Both the position numbers and the translations under genes were made by a program. The notes under the pieces were generated by a model. That model was not told the DNA's origin, searched no databases, and worked only from the letters and a program-made list of their open reading frames with translations. Positions 21,862-33,717 of a stretch of 64,000 nt of DNA are shown piece by piece. Position 1 is the first letter of the stretch; each line of letters opens with the position of its first letter. This DNA is from Symsagittifera roscoffensis (lineage: Eukaryota > Xenacoelomorpha > Acoela > Convolutidae): assembly GCF_963678635.1 (NCBI RefSeq), contig NC_087064.1, positions 81,567,526 to 81,631,525 of the forward strand, written 5' to 3'.

Positions 21862-23704
21862 GTGGCTCCGCGACAAGGCTGAGGCACATGAATTTATGCG
21901 TGTGAGTCAGAATAAGTCACGACCTGAGGAGACTCCAAAGACTGGTTTCCATAAACCACCTACAAAAGTTTTTGCCGCTGCTTCAAAAGTTGAAAAACCA
22001 ATTTATGCTCCGTGCCTCCAGTGCAATGGTAAACACCCACTCTGGAGTTGTTCTGTGTTTAAGGAAAAGACCCCAACTCAACGAGCTCAATTCTCCGCAC
22101 AAAATAGGTTGTGTTTTGCTTGCTTTCAACCTGACCACATGTTCCGAAAATGCCCTAAAGCCCGCAAATGCACTAAGCCTGGTTGTGAAAGCACCCATAA
22201 TGTCTTGTTACATGGTGCTGAGAAAGTTTTCAGCGTAAGGTCTGCAAACAAAGAGTTAAACAATAGCAATATTGCAAGCCATTCGAATTCAAACAGTACC
22301 GCCCCGCCGAAACGGAATAAGCCGCAAACTTCGTCATCAAACGTAGCCGGTTCGTCGTCTTACAAGAAACTTACGGGACTCCTTCCTGTGCTTCAATTGG
22401 AAGTAAGTTCACACACAGATGTGACCACTGCTCTTGTAATGTGCGATTCCTGTTGTACCCACTCATGGGTCTCGGCGGGCCTAGCACAGCGTTTAAATTT
22501 AACTGGCCAACAGCTGGATATTCTGGTAAACGGCTTCAATTCGACGGAATCCGTTCCCACGCAACAAGTCGAAGTGAATGTTTTTGCCAAATTCGACCAC
22601 CATGAATACTCGTTTAGGGTTACGCCGTTTGTGAAAGACAGTTTGAGCGTTGGTTCCAAAACCATTGACGTTACCATTCTTCAAGACAGGTTTCCACATC
22701 TGCAGCCAATTAAACCTATTGTCTACAACTATTCCGACGTTGAGATGATATTAGGGCAGGATGTCTTTCATGCAATCAAGCCTCTCGAATACTTCCAAGG
22801 ACGAAATCAAAACACTCCTGTCGCTGTCCGTATGCCCATTGGCTGGGTTCTCAGTGGCCCACTTCCATCACCAATTGGTGTTCGAACCACCACTTTCAAG
22901 TGCAATGTTGAGGACGTAGCACTTGCTGACCAAGTGAAGAAATGGTACGAGCTAGAGTCGTATGGCACGTTTAAACAAGCTGATCCCCGTTCCTCAGCTG
23001 ATAAACGTGCACAAAAAATTCTTGACTCAACCACAATTCATGATGGCAGTCGTTATATTGTCGGAATGCTCTGGGCTGATGACAACATTTATCTTCCCGA
23101 TAACTTTTACGCTTCGTTGGTCCAGTTTAAGTCTCTTGAAAAGCGTCTAGAGAAAGATTTAAACCTGAAAACTCATTACGCATCAGATATCCGAAGTGAT
23201 GTCGAGAAGGGTTACGTGGTCCCGGTTAGCCCTCACGACTCAAAAAACCGTTCAGACCGAGAATGGTACGTACCGCACCACCCAGTTTTAAATCCGAACA
23301 AACCCGGCAAAGTTCGGCGCGTTTTAAACGGTGCTTCTAGGTTTCACGGCAGTTCACTGAATAACTCCCTTCTCGTCGGCCCCGATCTGCTTCAGAACCT
23401 TTTATTCGTTTTAATGCGCTTCCGAGAGCACAAATACGCAATTTCCGCAGATATCGAAGGCATGTTTATGCAGGTCGGCTTACTAGAAAGTGATCAACGT
23501 TCCTTGCGTTTTTTGTGGCGGGAGGACCCCACATCAGATGTGAGTGTATACAATATACAAGGCATATATTTGGAGCGAAAGATTCTCCGACATGTGCTAA
23601 TTATGCTCTTCGCCGAACAGCCGTCGATAACCAAGATCGTTACCCCGATGCCGCTTACACCGTGCTTAACAACTTTTACATGGATGACTACCTTGGGTCT
23701 GTGA
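21842..23704 (+). pseudogene. pol: BEL/Pao nucleocapsid, protease and RT start (frameshifted pol)
   Basis: The frame continues from the gag frameshift. Zinc-knuckle text comes first: CLQCNGKHPLWSC at about 22014, then CFACFQPDHMFRKC at 22112. The DUF1758-type aspartic protease follows, with active-site box MCDSCCTHSWVS near 22441 and the C-terminal part ILGQDVFHAIKPLEY near 22750. The RT begins near 23270 with HHPVLNPNKPGKVRRVLNGAS, SLNNSLLVGPDL and the palm motif ISADIEGMFMQV. After VYNIQ near 23555 the protein continues in another frame (FGAKDSPTCANYALRR), so a one-base frameshift ends the useful reading there and the tail to 23704 is out of frame. Confidence 0.9.
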
Positions 23705-24501
23705 AAAATACAGAAACTGCTTTAAGGTTCAGTCGCAGTTTAGTTGAACTGCTTAAGTTGGGTGGGTTTAATCTTACAAAATTTATTAGCAACGTTCCCA
23801 ATTTGTCTTCGAAACTAAATCTCCCTAAGACCAGCGCTAACAACAATAAGGAAATTTTTACCGCTGCGATTAATCCGGAAACCGCATCGCATGTTCTCGG
23901 TCTCAAATGGGACCACGTCACCGATACGTTGGTTGTGAGCAGAGGAGTCAACCGCGAACTCAAAGACTCTGTTACGCAGCGATCGGTCCTTAGTTTTGTG
24001 TCCTCCGTGTTCGACCCCATAGGTCTTGTCGCCCCGTATACCGTACGCGCACGTTTGTTACTGAAAGATATCTGGAGATTGAGTGGCCAACAGTGGGACG
24101 ACCCACTGCCAATTGAGTTGTGCCGCAGATTCACTGAATGGCACTCTGGCTTGCCAGTTTTAGGGCAGCTCAAAATACCTCGTTGCTATTTTGACTTCTC
24201 AGTAGATGAGGTTGAGCTGCACATGTTCGGTGATAGCTCATTGGACGTTTTCTGTTCTGTAGCATTCCTTCGAGCTCAGAAAAATGCCTGTTCCAAATGT
24301 CAACTAGCGTTTGTTTTCGGTAAAGCAAGAGTAGCCCCGATGAAGATGCTTTCAATTCCGAAGTTGGATCTTCAGGCTGCGCTTCTTGCCAGTCGCCTGA
24401 AGGATGATATCGAGAAAGCTCTGACACTGAGTATTTCCAAAGTGTTCATGTGGACTGACAGCACAACAGTCTTTCAGTGGTTGAACTCGACAAGCAAATA
24501 G
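23515..24501 (+). pseudogene. pol: BEL/Pao RT active site and RNase H
   Basis: Useful text starts near 23560. The RT catalytic box FYMDDYLGS lies at about 23674-23700 (YMDD present), followed by GGFNLTKFISN and the thumb/connection region with LSFVSSVFDPIGLVAPYT, typical of the Pao family (Peptidase_A17 region in Pfam terms). RNase H starts near 24200 with LHMFGDSSLDVFCSVAF and has MWTDSTTVFQWLN. A TAG at 24499-24501 stops the frame after NSTSK. The following codons continue the same frame as PVFVANRV, so this is an in-frame nonsense change rather than a frameshift. Confidence 0.9.
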
Positions 24502-24504
24502 CCC

Positions 24505-25254
24505 GTGTTTGTAGCCAATCGAGTAGCCGAGATTCTGGAGTCAACATCAATTGACCAATGGTTCCATGTTTTGAGTGGAGACAACCCCGCTGACACCGGA
24601 ACTAGAGGTGTTACTGCTGACTCCCTCAAGCAAAGCAGTTGGGTAAACGGCCCTTCCTTTTTGAAAACTTCTGATTGGCCTTTCAATCCAAATAGGGAAG
24701 TTACTGACAAAATTCGCCTGGATGGTCCGGTCTACGATCTAAACGAGGGTTTAGAGGTCTCTTCCAATTTTCCGTGCACTGCAGTTTCGACTGACTTTGC
24801 CTTCCCTTGGGAAGAGTATAGCTCGTTCTCCAAGATAAAGCGACTGGTCGCATATATGTTGAGACTCTCACCTAAGCATAGACATTTCAGATCCCCAGAT
24901 AAGGCCATAATTGATCTAGCAAAACTTGTTCTTTCAGAGGAAAAACTTTTGCAACTTTCGCAGTTAGAGTCATTCCCAGCTGAAAGTAAACAATTAGCAG
25001 CTGGAAAATATGTGAAAACGTCGAGCCGTATATCATCGTATTCGCCTTTTATCGGGCCGAACGGTTTAATTAGATCTACCGGCCGTATCCAACGTCTCTC
25101 TGCAACTGCATTCGAAACTCGCCATCCAATAATTTTGGATAGCCGCCATCGCCTAATCCGATTGCTTCTCCGTTTTATCACATTAAGCACGAACATCAAT
25201 CAGTCGACTACCTTCGTTCCGTCATTCATCAGCAATTTGTTGTACTACGCTTAA
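24505..25254 (+). pseudogene. pol: BEL/Pao RNase H end and integrase N-terminal part
   Basis: In frame with the RT/RNase H text before the TAG. VLSGDNPADTGTRG ends RNase H. A linker follows, then the region before the integrase zinc domain (RISSYSPFIGPNGLIRSTGRI, TRHPIILDS). Near 25171 the frame shifts by one base: the zinc-domain text HIKHEHQSVDYLRSV is found in another frame from 25173, and the tail to the stop at 25252-25254 is out of frame. Confidence 0.88.
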
Positions 25255-26267
25255 GATCTGCACTAAGAGCTATTGAAACACATTGCGTGTGCTGTAGAAA
25301 GCGAAAAGCGAAAACCGTTACTCCAATGATATCTGACCTTCCCGTGGAGCGTCTAGGTTACCGCCAGCCACCGTTCTCGAACTGCGGCGTCGATTATTTT
25401 GGACCATTTCATGTAACCATTCGTCGATCTTCCGAGAAACGCTGGGGTTTTCTATTTACTTGCTTAACGACTCGCGCAATTCACATTGAGTTGGTTCCAT
25501 CCATGGACACAAGTTCATGTGTGATGGCTATCGAGCGCTTTATTTCTAGGCGAGGAACACCCTCAATAATTTGGTCGGACAACGGAACAAACTTTGTAGG
25601 AGCCGAAAAAGAGCTTCTTCTGTGCATCAAAAATTGGAACACAGAAGCTCCATTGTCGCTCGTACACAAAGGCATTAAGTGGAAGTATAATCCGCCGAGT
25701 GCACCACATCAAGTGCGCAGTTGTAAGCGTGTGTTTTATGCAATCTTAGGGTCAAGAAAGTTGACTGACGAGATTTTGAACACAACCATGTGCCTAGTTG
25801 AAGGTTCACTAAACGCCCGTCCACTCACTCCCGTTTCTGACGACCCCGATAATCTTGAGGCTTTGACGCCGAATCATTTCCTCTTAGGTCAGCACAGTCT
25901 AACGTTTCCGTCTCTAAGGTCGAGTGAAAACTATTCTCACTCTAAGCGCTATGCCCGTGCGCAGTCGTACGCAAACGCAATTTGGCAGCGATGGTTAAGT
26001 GAGTACGTCCCTACACTCAATAAAAGAGTTAAGTGGCATGCTCCTCCCGAATACTCTTTGAAAACGGGAGATATGGTGTGGTTAGTTGAATCCACTAGCC
26101 CTAGGGGCCACTACCCACTAGCACGCATAACGTCGTTAAACTACGGCAAAGACAACACCGCCCGTTCCGCAAACCTAAGGACCGTTTCCGGAAACTACAC
26201 TCGTCCGCTCGTTAAGCTCGTTCCAGTTCTCGCTCCTTTGGGCGTGGAGGATGTTAATGCTACATAG
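25173..26267 (+). pseudogene. pol: BEL/Pao integrase, lacking the catalytic Glu
   Basis: Integrase would join the cDNA to the chromosome. The HHCC zinc domain is present (HIKHEH, then CVCCRKRKA). The core has the first catalytic Asp in CGVDYFGPF (about 25384) and the second in WSDNGTNFVGAEKELL (about 25574). After KWKYNPPSAPH (about 25677-25709) the text jumps directly to VRSCKRVFYAILGSRKLTDE. The usual glycine and Trp-Glu segment that carries the third catalytic residue is missing, a gap of about eight residues with no frame change. The C-terminal DUF5641-like domain is present (GDMVWLVESTSPRGHYPLARI). The stop lies 15 bases inside the 3' LTR. This copy cannot integrate on its own. Confidence 0.88.
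26236..26251 (+). promoter_or_regulatory. polypurine tract
   Basis: TTTGGGCGTGGAGGA lies immediately before the TGTTAATG of the 3' LTR, where a purine-rich primer for plus-strand cDNA synthesis is expected. Confidence 0.55.
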
Positions 26268-26703
26268 CATTAAAGTATGAAAGTATAGTATAAAGCCAGT
26301 ATAATTGCTTATCAATATCAGCTATATAGCTCAGCGTATACATAGTGCGTTCCGGGGAGTTCGGCGTGGGTTCGATTCTCACCTAAGTCGTTTCATTTGA
26401 GAATCCTATTTGAGCCGAACCTGACAGAACATAAAATGCTAATATTTTAATCGGTTCAAAATTTGTTTGCAATTGAGTTTCTGTTAATTAAACTGCGTGA
26501 ATTAAGTATGAACTCATTGTGAAAAAACACATAAATCACACAAATCAGGGCATGAACAAGCCCACTTTTTAACTTGATACGTGTAATGTTGTTGCTAATT
26601 CCGTGCAATAAAAAATTACTAAAATTCGCCGTTTATTGATTCTCTTGAATTAAACCGATTCTGTTTCCTGTTTTTATAAGTTATAAAAAAGGCCAGAATA
26701 TTT
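26252..26703 (+). mobile_element. 3' LTR of young BEL element, also 5' LTR of a second copy
   Basis: Nearly identical to 16527-16978 and equally long. Instead of host DNA and a TSD, it is followed by TGGTGCCGCGACTCGGGAAC, a second primer-binding site, and by the leader. It therefore serves as 3' LTR of one copy and 5' LTR of the next. Confidence 0.85.
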
Positions 26704-28205
26704 TGGTGCCGCGACTCGGGAACACACAACTGAGGACCGACCCGAACACAATTTAATGCGAGCTCGAATTGAATCAAGGAACGACCCCTGCACAAGTTTG
26801 TGAGACCTCCATCTGCAAAGCAAGGAGCCCTGCACACTTTTGTGTGACCTCAATTATTGAATTTTTGAAAGAAGGCCCAGCTCGAACACAATTTTAGGCG
26901 ACCTCAAATTGAAGCAAGGAACGACCCCTGCACAATTTTGTGCGACCTCAAATTGAAGCAAAGAACGACCCCTGCACAATTTTGTGCTACCTCAAATTGA
27001 AGCAAGGAACGACCCCTGCACAATTTTGAGCGACCTCATTCTCCAAATCAAGGAGCCCTCCACAATTTCGTGTGACCTCAAGTCAAAAACGGGGAAAGCA
27101 CCACAAGTCAAAACAAAGCCGACAAGCCAGAAGGCCGACATCACACAAGGCGGAAAGTGGTTTTTCTGTGGAATCTTCGTGTACTTTTGGACTCAGGCCA
27201 GGTGAACAACCTGCAAAAAACTTGTAAGATCGAACCTGTGCTTTCAACTAACTTTTAGACTCTAATTTGTGCTAGTTTTTTAACCAAAAAAAAACTACTT
27301 TTTTGATTATCAGTGCTATAAAATTACATACGATGTTGTTCATTGCAAACCAATTTAGACCGTACTAGATACCTAATCCTAGTTCATACCCAGTACCCTA
27401 TTACCCCAGGATAATCTCGAACCCAAAAAATTTTGTGAAAAAAAAATCAGAAAATTTTCCAAAAAATTTTTGCAAAAAAATAAATAAAAATTTTCAAAAA
27501 AAAAAACAATTCTCGAAAAAAAAAATTTATTCCAACTTTTCCCAAAACTTTCACTGACAAAAAAAAATTTTTTTTTTTTTGCCCGAATTTAGAGCAAAAT
27601 CGGAAAACACCGTTTTCGTCTCGCCCGTTCAAACGTTTAAACCGTCAATCGTGTCGAGCAAGTTTTTTGAGTGAATCCCTACCTCGGTTTCCTCCAGTGG
27701 CTGGATAAACTTTAAAAAATTTGCTCGGCTCGCCCCGTTTTCGGCCGCATACCGCCGCGACCGTTACTACTACCGTTTCGCCGTAACGTCGTTGAGTTTA
27801 ACCGTTAAACCGTACGCGTTAACTTAAATAGTACTGAATCGAAGCCTTAGCAAAACCTTACAAAACCCTCAGCTAAGGGTTCTTAAAGTTCTTATCGTGA
27901 TAATTTTTTTTTTCATTTCTATGTGACGACTTTACATCAACAGACTCCTTAAATTGATTGCCATTAAAACAATCGTATCGCTTATCACTCTCAATGGTGT
28001 TTATCATTGCTGCGAGTTCTCTCCATCACTCCATAAATACATAACCATTAACTCTACAAAAACGCCTCGACGACACTTTTAAAGCAGTTCCAGGTTTAAG
28101 CTTTAATTTGAATGCAAATAACCGGCAAAAGACTGTTCAATATCTTTTAAGCAATTCCCCAAAATGTATGATAGAGAAAAACTTTATAATTTGGCACGAT
28201 GTTAA
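26704..28205 (+). mobile_element. truncated second BEL copy: primer site, leader, ORF start
   Basis: Primer site (26704-26723), leader and the first part of the accessory ORF follow in the same order as 16979-19337, without the 228- and 624-bp duplications. Identity stops after TTTGGCACGATGTTA at about 28205; the next bases (AATGTATCTTTTAAGCTCC) are unrelated to the element. Gag, pol and a third LTR are missing. Confidence 0.88.
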
Positions 28206-29144
28206 ATGTATCTTTTAAGCTCCAAAGAATACAGGCTAAAACCTCGACCTGCAAAATTTCATTGCTGAAGTTTTTCTATGACATCAATTCGTGTTTACCT
28301 CAACTGGCGTCTACCCAATTATGGCCGGCTTAGTTGCCGCTCAGTACTCGATTTTGAATGCTTAAATCAGGGTAGTTTCTACGTTCATTGACATAGGTTC
28401 CTCAGACTGAAGATCTTGTAAGCAATATTATGGAATTTTTGTAGATGTTGTTTTCTTTCGACTTTTCGAAAATGAATTTATCGACTTGATTTCTTCCGTC
28501 TTAGTTTTTGCCTGCTAATTTGAAAAGCGATGTTTGTGTTCTATCGCAAGTTTTGCGAACTTCCACTTCGCTTTTGCATGACATGCGGACAAACAAGGGC
28601 CTGGCAAACTTGCTTGATTTTCATAAGTAGCCTTGTAAAACTCTCGTTACACCATAAAATTTATGATCGTGCGAGGTGAGGGCGGCGGGAATAAAAATTG
28701 AAATTTTTCGATTTTTGATTGCTCTAATCTCTTTGATGTTTTTGATCCTATTTTTGATCCTAGATATCTTTTGCGATTTGATTCGCTTCATGAAACAACT
28801 TGAAATACTTCAAAAAGTCATTGCTTAAACAGGTTGCTTAGGAAAACTTCCATTTTTTGCAAAATAATTTGCTTCATAAAATAATTTGAAACAATTCATA
28901 AACTAACCTTTTGAACAGCTTGCTTAGAAAAGCTCGAACTTTTTGCGGACCAACTCGCCCTGTGAACTAACTTGAAACATTTAAAAGTTCATTGCTTGAA
29001 AAACTGACATGCGGACAAAAGTTATGTCTTAAAAGTTCGCTTTTGCATGAAATTGACATGCGGACAAATAAGGGCATGGCAAATTTACTTGATCTTCATA
29101 AGTAGACTTGTAACACCACTCTTTACACCATAAAAATTATGTTC
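28206..29144. other. intergenic, worn family-1 MITE pieces
   Basis: No gene seen. Two related stretches (28562-28670 and 29026-29140) share CGCTTTTGCATGA, ACATGCGGACAAA and the right half of MITE family 1 (CATAAGTAG.CTTGTAA, TTACACCATAAAA). Confidence 0.4.
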
Positions 29145-30489
29145 GTGCGAAGTGCCGAGTGCGAGGTGCCGAGTACCACAAATGTGTATATTTTGCTCCC
29201 TGCTTCCTTTTGAAGACACCTGTCCATTCATCCCACATAAATACTTTCAACCTGTAGTTGTACCACTATTAGAAAAACTCCACGGCATGAACTTCGACCA
29301 TAAATTCTTTAACTTAATTCAAAAATTCACCACAATTTACAGTTGTTCCAGAAGAGCTCAAGACCTTTTCGGCACTTGATCTTCTTCGGCCACTTCTACG
29401 CGTAATCAGTAGTAAACCTTTTATTGCACTCACACGCCACAGATTTTCTTTTTCCACAAAAATCAAGAAAATCAAACAATTTTTAGAATTATTTTTATCA
29501 ATCTTTTCAATAAAATGTGGTAACCCATTGCAGTAAACTCTATATGAACAATAAAATTTGTAACTGAACACTAAAGTAATTGATTAAACGCGTAGTCAAA
29601 TCGTCGTACAATGTAATAAATTGATAAGTGAGTAGTAAAGTAAAGATAAAAATAATCGCCTTTTTTGGACTTTTTTCAAAATTTTGCCTGCGGCGCAGAA
29701 GTTTTGGCCAATACAGGGGCTAAATTGTGCTTAGGGAGAGCTCGAAATATCCATTCGGTCGATCTAAAAAAAAGGTCGACAAAATTTTCGGACATTTTTT
29801 GAAAATTCGCCCCCCCCCCCCTCGAGAAAATCTTAGATCCGCCCCTGCTCCTAAGTATACCCCAACTGGCCTAACCCACCAGCCGTTTGAAGGCCATCTT
29901 GAGCTTGTGCTTAGAACTGAATCATTTAATTTTTCGTAAGAGAAGCTCTAGGGTTAGCATCTCTTTAAAATATCTGAACTAAATGGAAGGTTTTTTGCGA
30001 AAATAACTAATAAGCCCATTACTAAAATTGAATCACTAAAGTGCAGTTAAGCAAAAAATGATTTGAAAGAGCAAAAAATTGAGCTGCAAAATGAACATGA
30101 CAATTTGGCAACATTCCGGTTATGAAATGGCAAATATATTGGTTTTGCTTCCCGCATATACAACGCTCATACGATATAAAGTTTGGAGCTGACAGTACAG
30201 CAAAGATATCCTTTGAAAACGAACAATGGCCAACTCGATATAAAGACTCGAAAAATACGTATTCTTGTCATTAGGCGCTACACTCAGAGAAATCAACCGT
30301 TTGTCTCGTTACTCGATCAAACGAACGAATAGTGTAGAATGCAAGTAGTCTCGCTCTAATTACGAAATCGACTTTTCATTAACCCAAATCTGCAACTTCA
30401 GTGCGAATTTCCCGGATTCACAACAACCTCTCCTACTCATCCCATGTACTGAGCTGGCACAATCAATTTAAACACTCCTCAAAGAATTT
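29145..30489 (+). repeat. segmental tandem duplication, unit 1
   Basis: Direct repeat of 30496-32543, both running from GTGCGAAGTGC to CAAAGAATTT. Unit 1 lacks about 708 bp that unit 2 has (31006-31713), so it joins GATAAAAATA straight to the middle of the hAT MITE. No convincing ORF is conserved; the 75- and 109-aa frames at 29152 and 30401 differ in length and are AT-rich noise. A truncated MITE end is at 29657-29847, followed by its CTCCTAAG TSD copy. Confidence 0.85.
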
Positions 30490-30495
30490 TTGTTT

Positions 30496-32543
30496 GTGCG
30501 AAGTGCCTAGTGCGAGGTGCCAAGTACCACAAATGTATATATTTTGCTCCCTGCTTCCTTTTGAAGACTCCTGTCCATTCATCCCACATAAATACATTCA
30601 ACCTGTAGTTGTCCCACTATTAGAAAAACTCCACGGCATGAACTTCGACCATAAATTTTTTAACTTAATTCAAAAACTCACCACAATTTACAGTTATTCC
30701 AGAAGAGCTCAAGACCATTACGGCACTTGATCTTCTTCGGCCACTTCTACGCGTAATCAGTAGTAAACCTTTTATTGCACTCACACGCCACAGATTTTCT
30801 TTTTCCCACAAAAATCATGAAAATCAAACAATTACTATAATTATTTTTATCAATCTTTCCAATAAAATGTTGTAACCCATTGCAGTAAACTCTATATGAA
30901 CAATAAAATTTGTAACTGAACACTAAAGTAATTGATTAAACGAAGTCAAATCGTCGTACAATGTAATATATTGATAAGTGAGTAGTAAAGTAAAGATAAA
31001 AATAAACTTTTTAAGTGCCTAAATTTTGTAAAATTTCTCCAAATCGCCCACTTCAGCACAACCTGTCTAAGTTTTGAACAAACTCCAAACGATAATTGCT
31101 GTCATTTAATGAACTTCAAATTTCACAAACTAACTAATAACAATTTTAAATAGCTTTCACTTTTTCCAACTTTCGTTTAGCTCAATTTGAATTAGGATTT
31201 AGACCTAGGTAACCACCGCAACTAACCTAAGACACCGCACTATTAACTTGAGGAAAAAAGTCGAACTATACTCAAACCAGATTAAACAAGATAAAACAAC
31301 CTTATGAAACACAAATAATTTTTCTGTTAAGACCACATGAAAACTTAGTTAACTCCAAGTCAACACAAATTGAAGGCAAATTGTTTTAAGAAATGGACAG
31401 AGAAACACTCGGCAAAACACCTGACACACAAAAAAGACAGGATAAAAACAAGAAAAGACTCTACTCAAAGAGACACTCCTAAGCATGTGCGGATTTAGGG
31501 GGGGGGCAGACCCCCCCCCCCCTCAGGGATTCGACCCCCTGCCGACCCAAAGGGTCCCCCCTTTGATTCTTTTTAAGAAATTCATTTTTGGCCGACCGAC
31601 CTTTAAATTTTTCTAAAGGCGCCTTTGGCGCCAATATGTACTAATTTTGAGGGGGGAACGCGCGCTGAAAAAACGCATTTTTTTGGTCAAATTTTCCAAA
31701 AAGTGCCCAAAAACGCCTTTTTTTGGACTTTTTTCAAAATTTTGCCTGCGGCGCAGAAAATTTGGCCAATACAGGGGCTTAATTGTGCTTAGGGAGAGCT
31801 CGAAATATCCATTCGGTCGATCTAAAAAAAAGGTCGACAAAATTTTCGGACATTTTTTGAAAACTCGCACCCCCCTCGAGAAAATCCTAGATCCGCCCCT
31901 GCTCCTAAGTATACCCCAACTGGCCTAACCCAGCAGCCGTTTGAAGGACATCTTGAGCTTGTGCTTAGAACTGAATCATTTAATTTTTCGTAAAAGGAGC
32001 TCTAGGGTTAGCAACTCTTTAAAATATCTGAACTAAATGGAAGGTTTCTTGCGAAAATAACTAATAAGCCCATTAGTAAAATTGAATCACTAAAGTGCAT
32101 TTAAACAAAAAATGATTTGAAAGAGCAAAAAATTGAGCTGCAAAAGGAACATGACAATTTGGCGACATTCCGGTTATGAAATGGCAAATATATTGGTTTT
32201 GCTTCCCGCATATACAACCCTCATACCATATAAAGTTTGGAGCTGACAGTACAGCAAAGGTATCCTTTGAAAACGAACAATGGCCAACTCGATATAAAGA
32301 CTCGAAAGATACGTATTCTTGTCATTAGGCGCTACACTCAGAGAAATCAACCGTTTGTCTCGTTACTTGATCAAACGAACGAATAGTGTAGAATGCAAGT
32401 AGTCTCGCTCCAATTACGAAATCGACATTTCATTAACTCAAATCTGAAACTTCAGTGCGAATTTCCCAGATTCACAACAACCTCTCAAACTCATCCCATG
32501 TACTGAGCTGGCACAATCAATTTACACACTCCTCAAAGAATTT
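30496..32543 (+). repeat. segmental tandem duplication, unit 2
   Basis: Full version of the unit (2048 bp). It contains the hAT MITE at 31484-31901 and then about 640 bp also present at 29848-30489. Similarity between the units is high, at a few percent difference by eye. Confidence 0.85.
31484..31901 (+). mobile_element. hAT-type MITE with CAGGGGCGGATC ends
   Basis: The left end CATGTGCGGATTTAGG and the inverse of the right end, CAGGGGCGGATCTAGG, are terminal repeats (13 of 16). The flanks CTCCTAAG (31476-31483 and 31902-31909) are a perfect 8-bp TSD. The 418-bp interior has a C-run, GACCCAAAGGGTCCCC, and a GGCGCCTTTGGCGCC palindrome (31618-31632). CAG ends with an 8-bp TSD are typical for hAT. 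It codes for nothing. Confidence 0.88.
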
Positions 32544-33517
32544 AGGAGACACTTCATCCATCCCTCACAAGAAAAGATTTGATTTAAAATTTCCTACACA
32601 CCGTATTGGTGGAACAATTTCGGAACAAGTTTTTATTATATACCTTGATGTGTCTCTGTAAACTATTTATAAGTAACCAATCATGATCCATTACTGAAAC
32701 TTGCGATAAATTGTAAAGTTGAAACTATTCATAGTTTCAGCCAGAGAAATTATAATACAAATTGAAATCAGATGCTTTTTTCTCTGCTCTAACATCGCAG
32801 TAATGTCATTATAGGGGTATATTGTAGATCTATTGAGACTATGAAAAATAAGAGTAAGATTAAGATTGTTGGCATTCCACTAAGAAGTTGCAAGAATTTA
32901 TCTGGCCGAAAATAAGATAGCGTGAGGAACAGGTGTATCTTATCCGGTATTACTCTGAGAAGGCAACCCAGACCTAACGCACTTGTCAAAATTCAACCGC
33001 CAATTCCAGCTACCAGTGTCGAGAAAAACCGGTTTGAAACTTTTGATTTTCAAAAATTGTCTGCAAAAAATTTTAAAAAAAATTTCGAAAAAACGTTTGA
33101 AAAAAATTGAAAAAAACTTTTGTACAATTTGCCTATAATACTATGACTGTCTGATGTGCCTTAATTATATTTTACGTCAGATCCTTTTATCACACCAAAC
33201 ACAAAAAGTTACCCTAATTTTGAAAAAAAAACTTTCTATACCGTAGTTTTATAAAGACTATGGTCGGAACATTCTGTGCTACTTGCACAGTAACTGGCTA
33301 TCCTTGTTTGATTTATGTGTTCTTAACATTGTGATATTTTGACTAATTTGAAAATTTTAGTACTACAAAACCTTCAGTTTCTTTCGAGTTTAATTTTTCA
33401 TCGTTCTCCCAAATAGCAAAGTTGCAATCGAAACTCAATCACTGAATTTTACAATTTTTCAAGCAGATATCCTTTAGTTTGGTTTATCATCGACAATTAT
33501 TGATCGTCGAGAAAAAT
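32544..33517. other. AT-rich intergenic stretch
   Basis: No supported gene, RNA or element. An A-rich run of AAAAATT-type words lies at 33045-33115. The short ORFs at 32455, 32789 and 32922 have no features. Confidence 0.4.
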
Positions 33518-33717
33518 NNNNNNNNNNNNNNNNNNNNNNNNNNNNNNNNNNNNNNNNNNNNNNNNNNNNNNNNNNNNNNNNNNNNNNNNNNNNNNNNNNN
33601 NNNNNNNNNNNNNNNNNNNNNNNNNNNNNNNNNNNNNNNNNNNNNNNNNNNNNNNNNNNNNNNNNNNNNNNNNNNNNNNNNNNNNNNNNNNNNNNNNNNN
33701 NNNNNNNNNNNNNNNNN
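33518..33717. other. assembly gap (200 N)
   Basis: Exactly 200 N at the left edge of the satellite array, a placeholder of unknown true size. The left boundary and full length of the satellite are therefore unknown. Confidence 0.98.
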
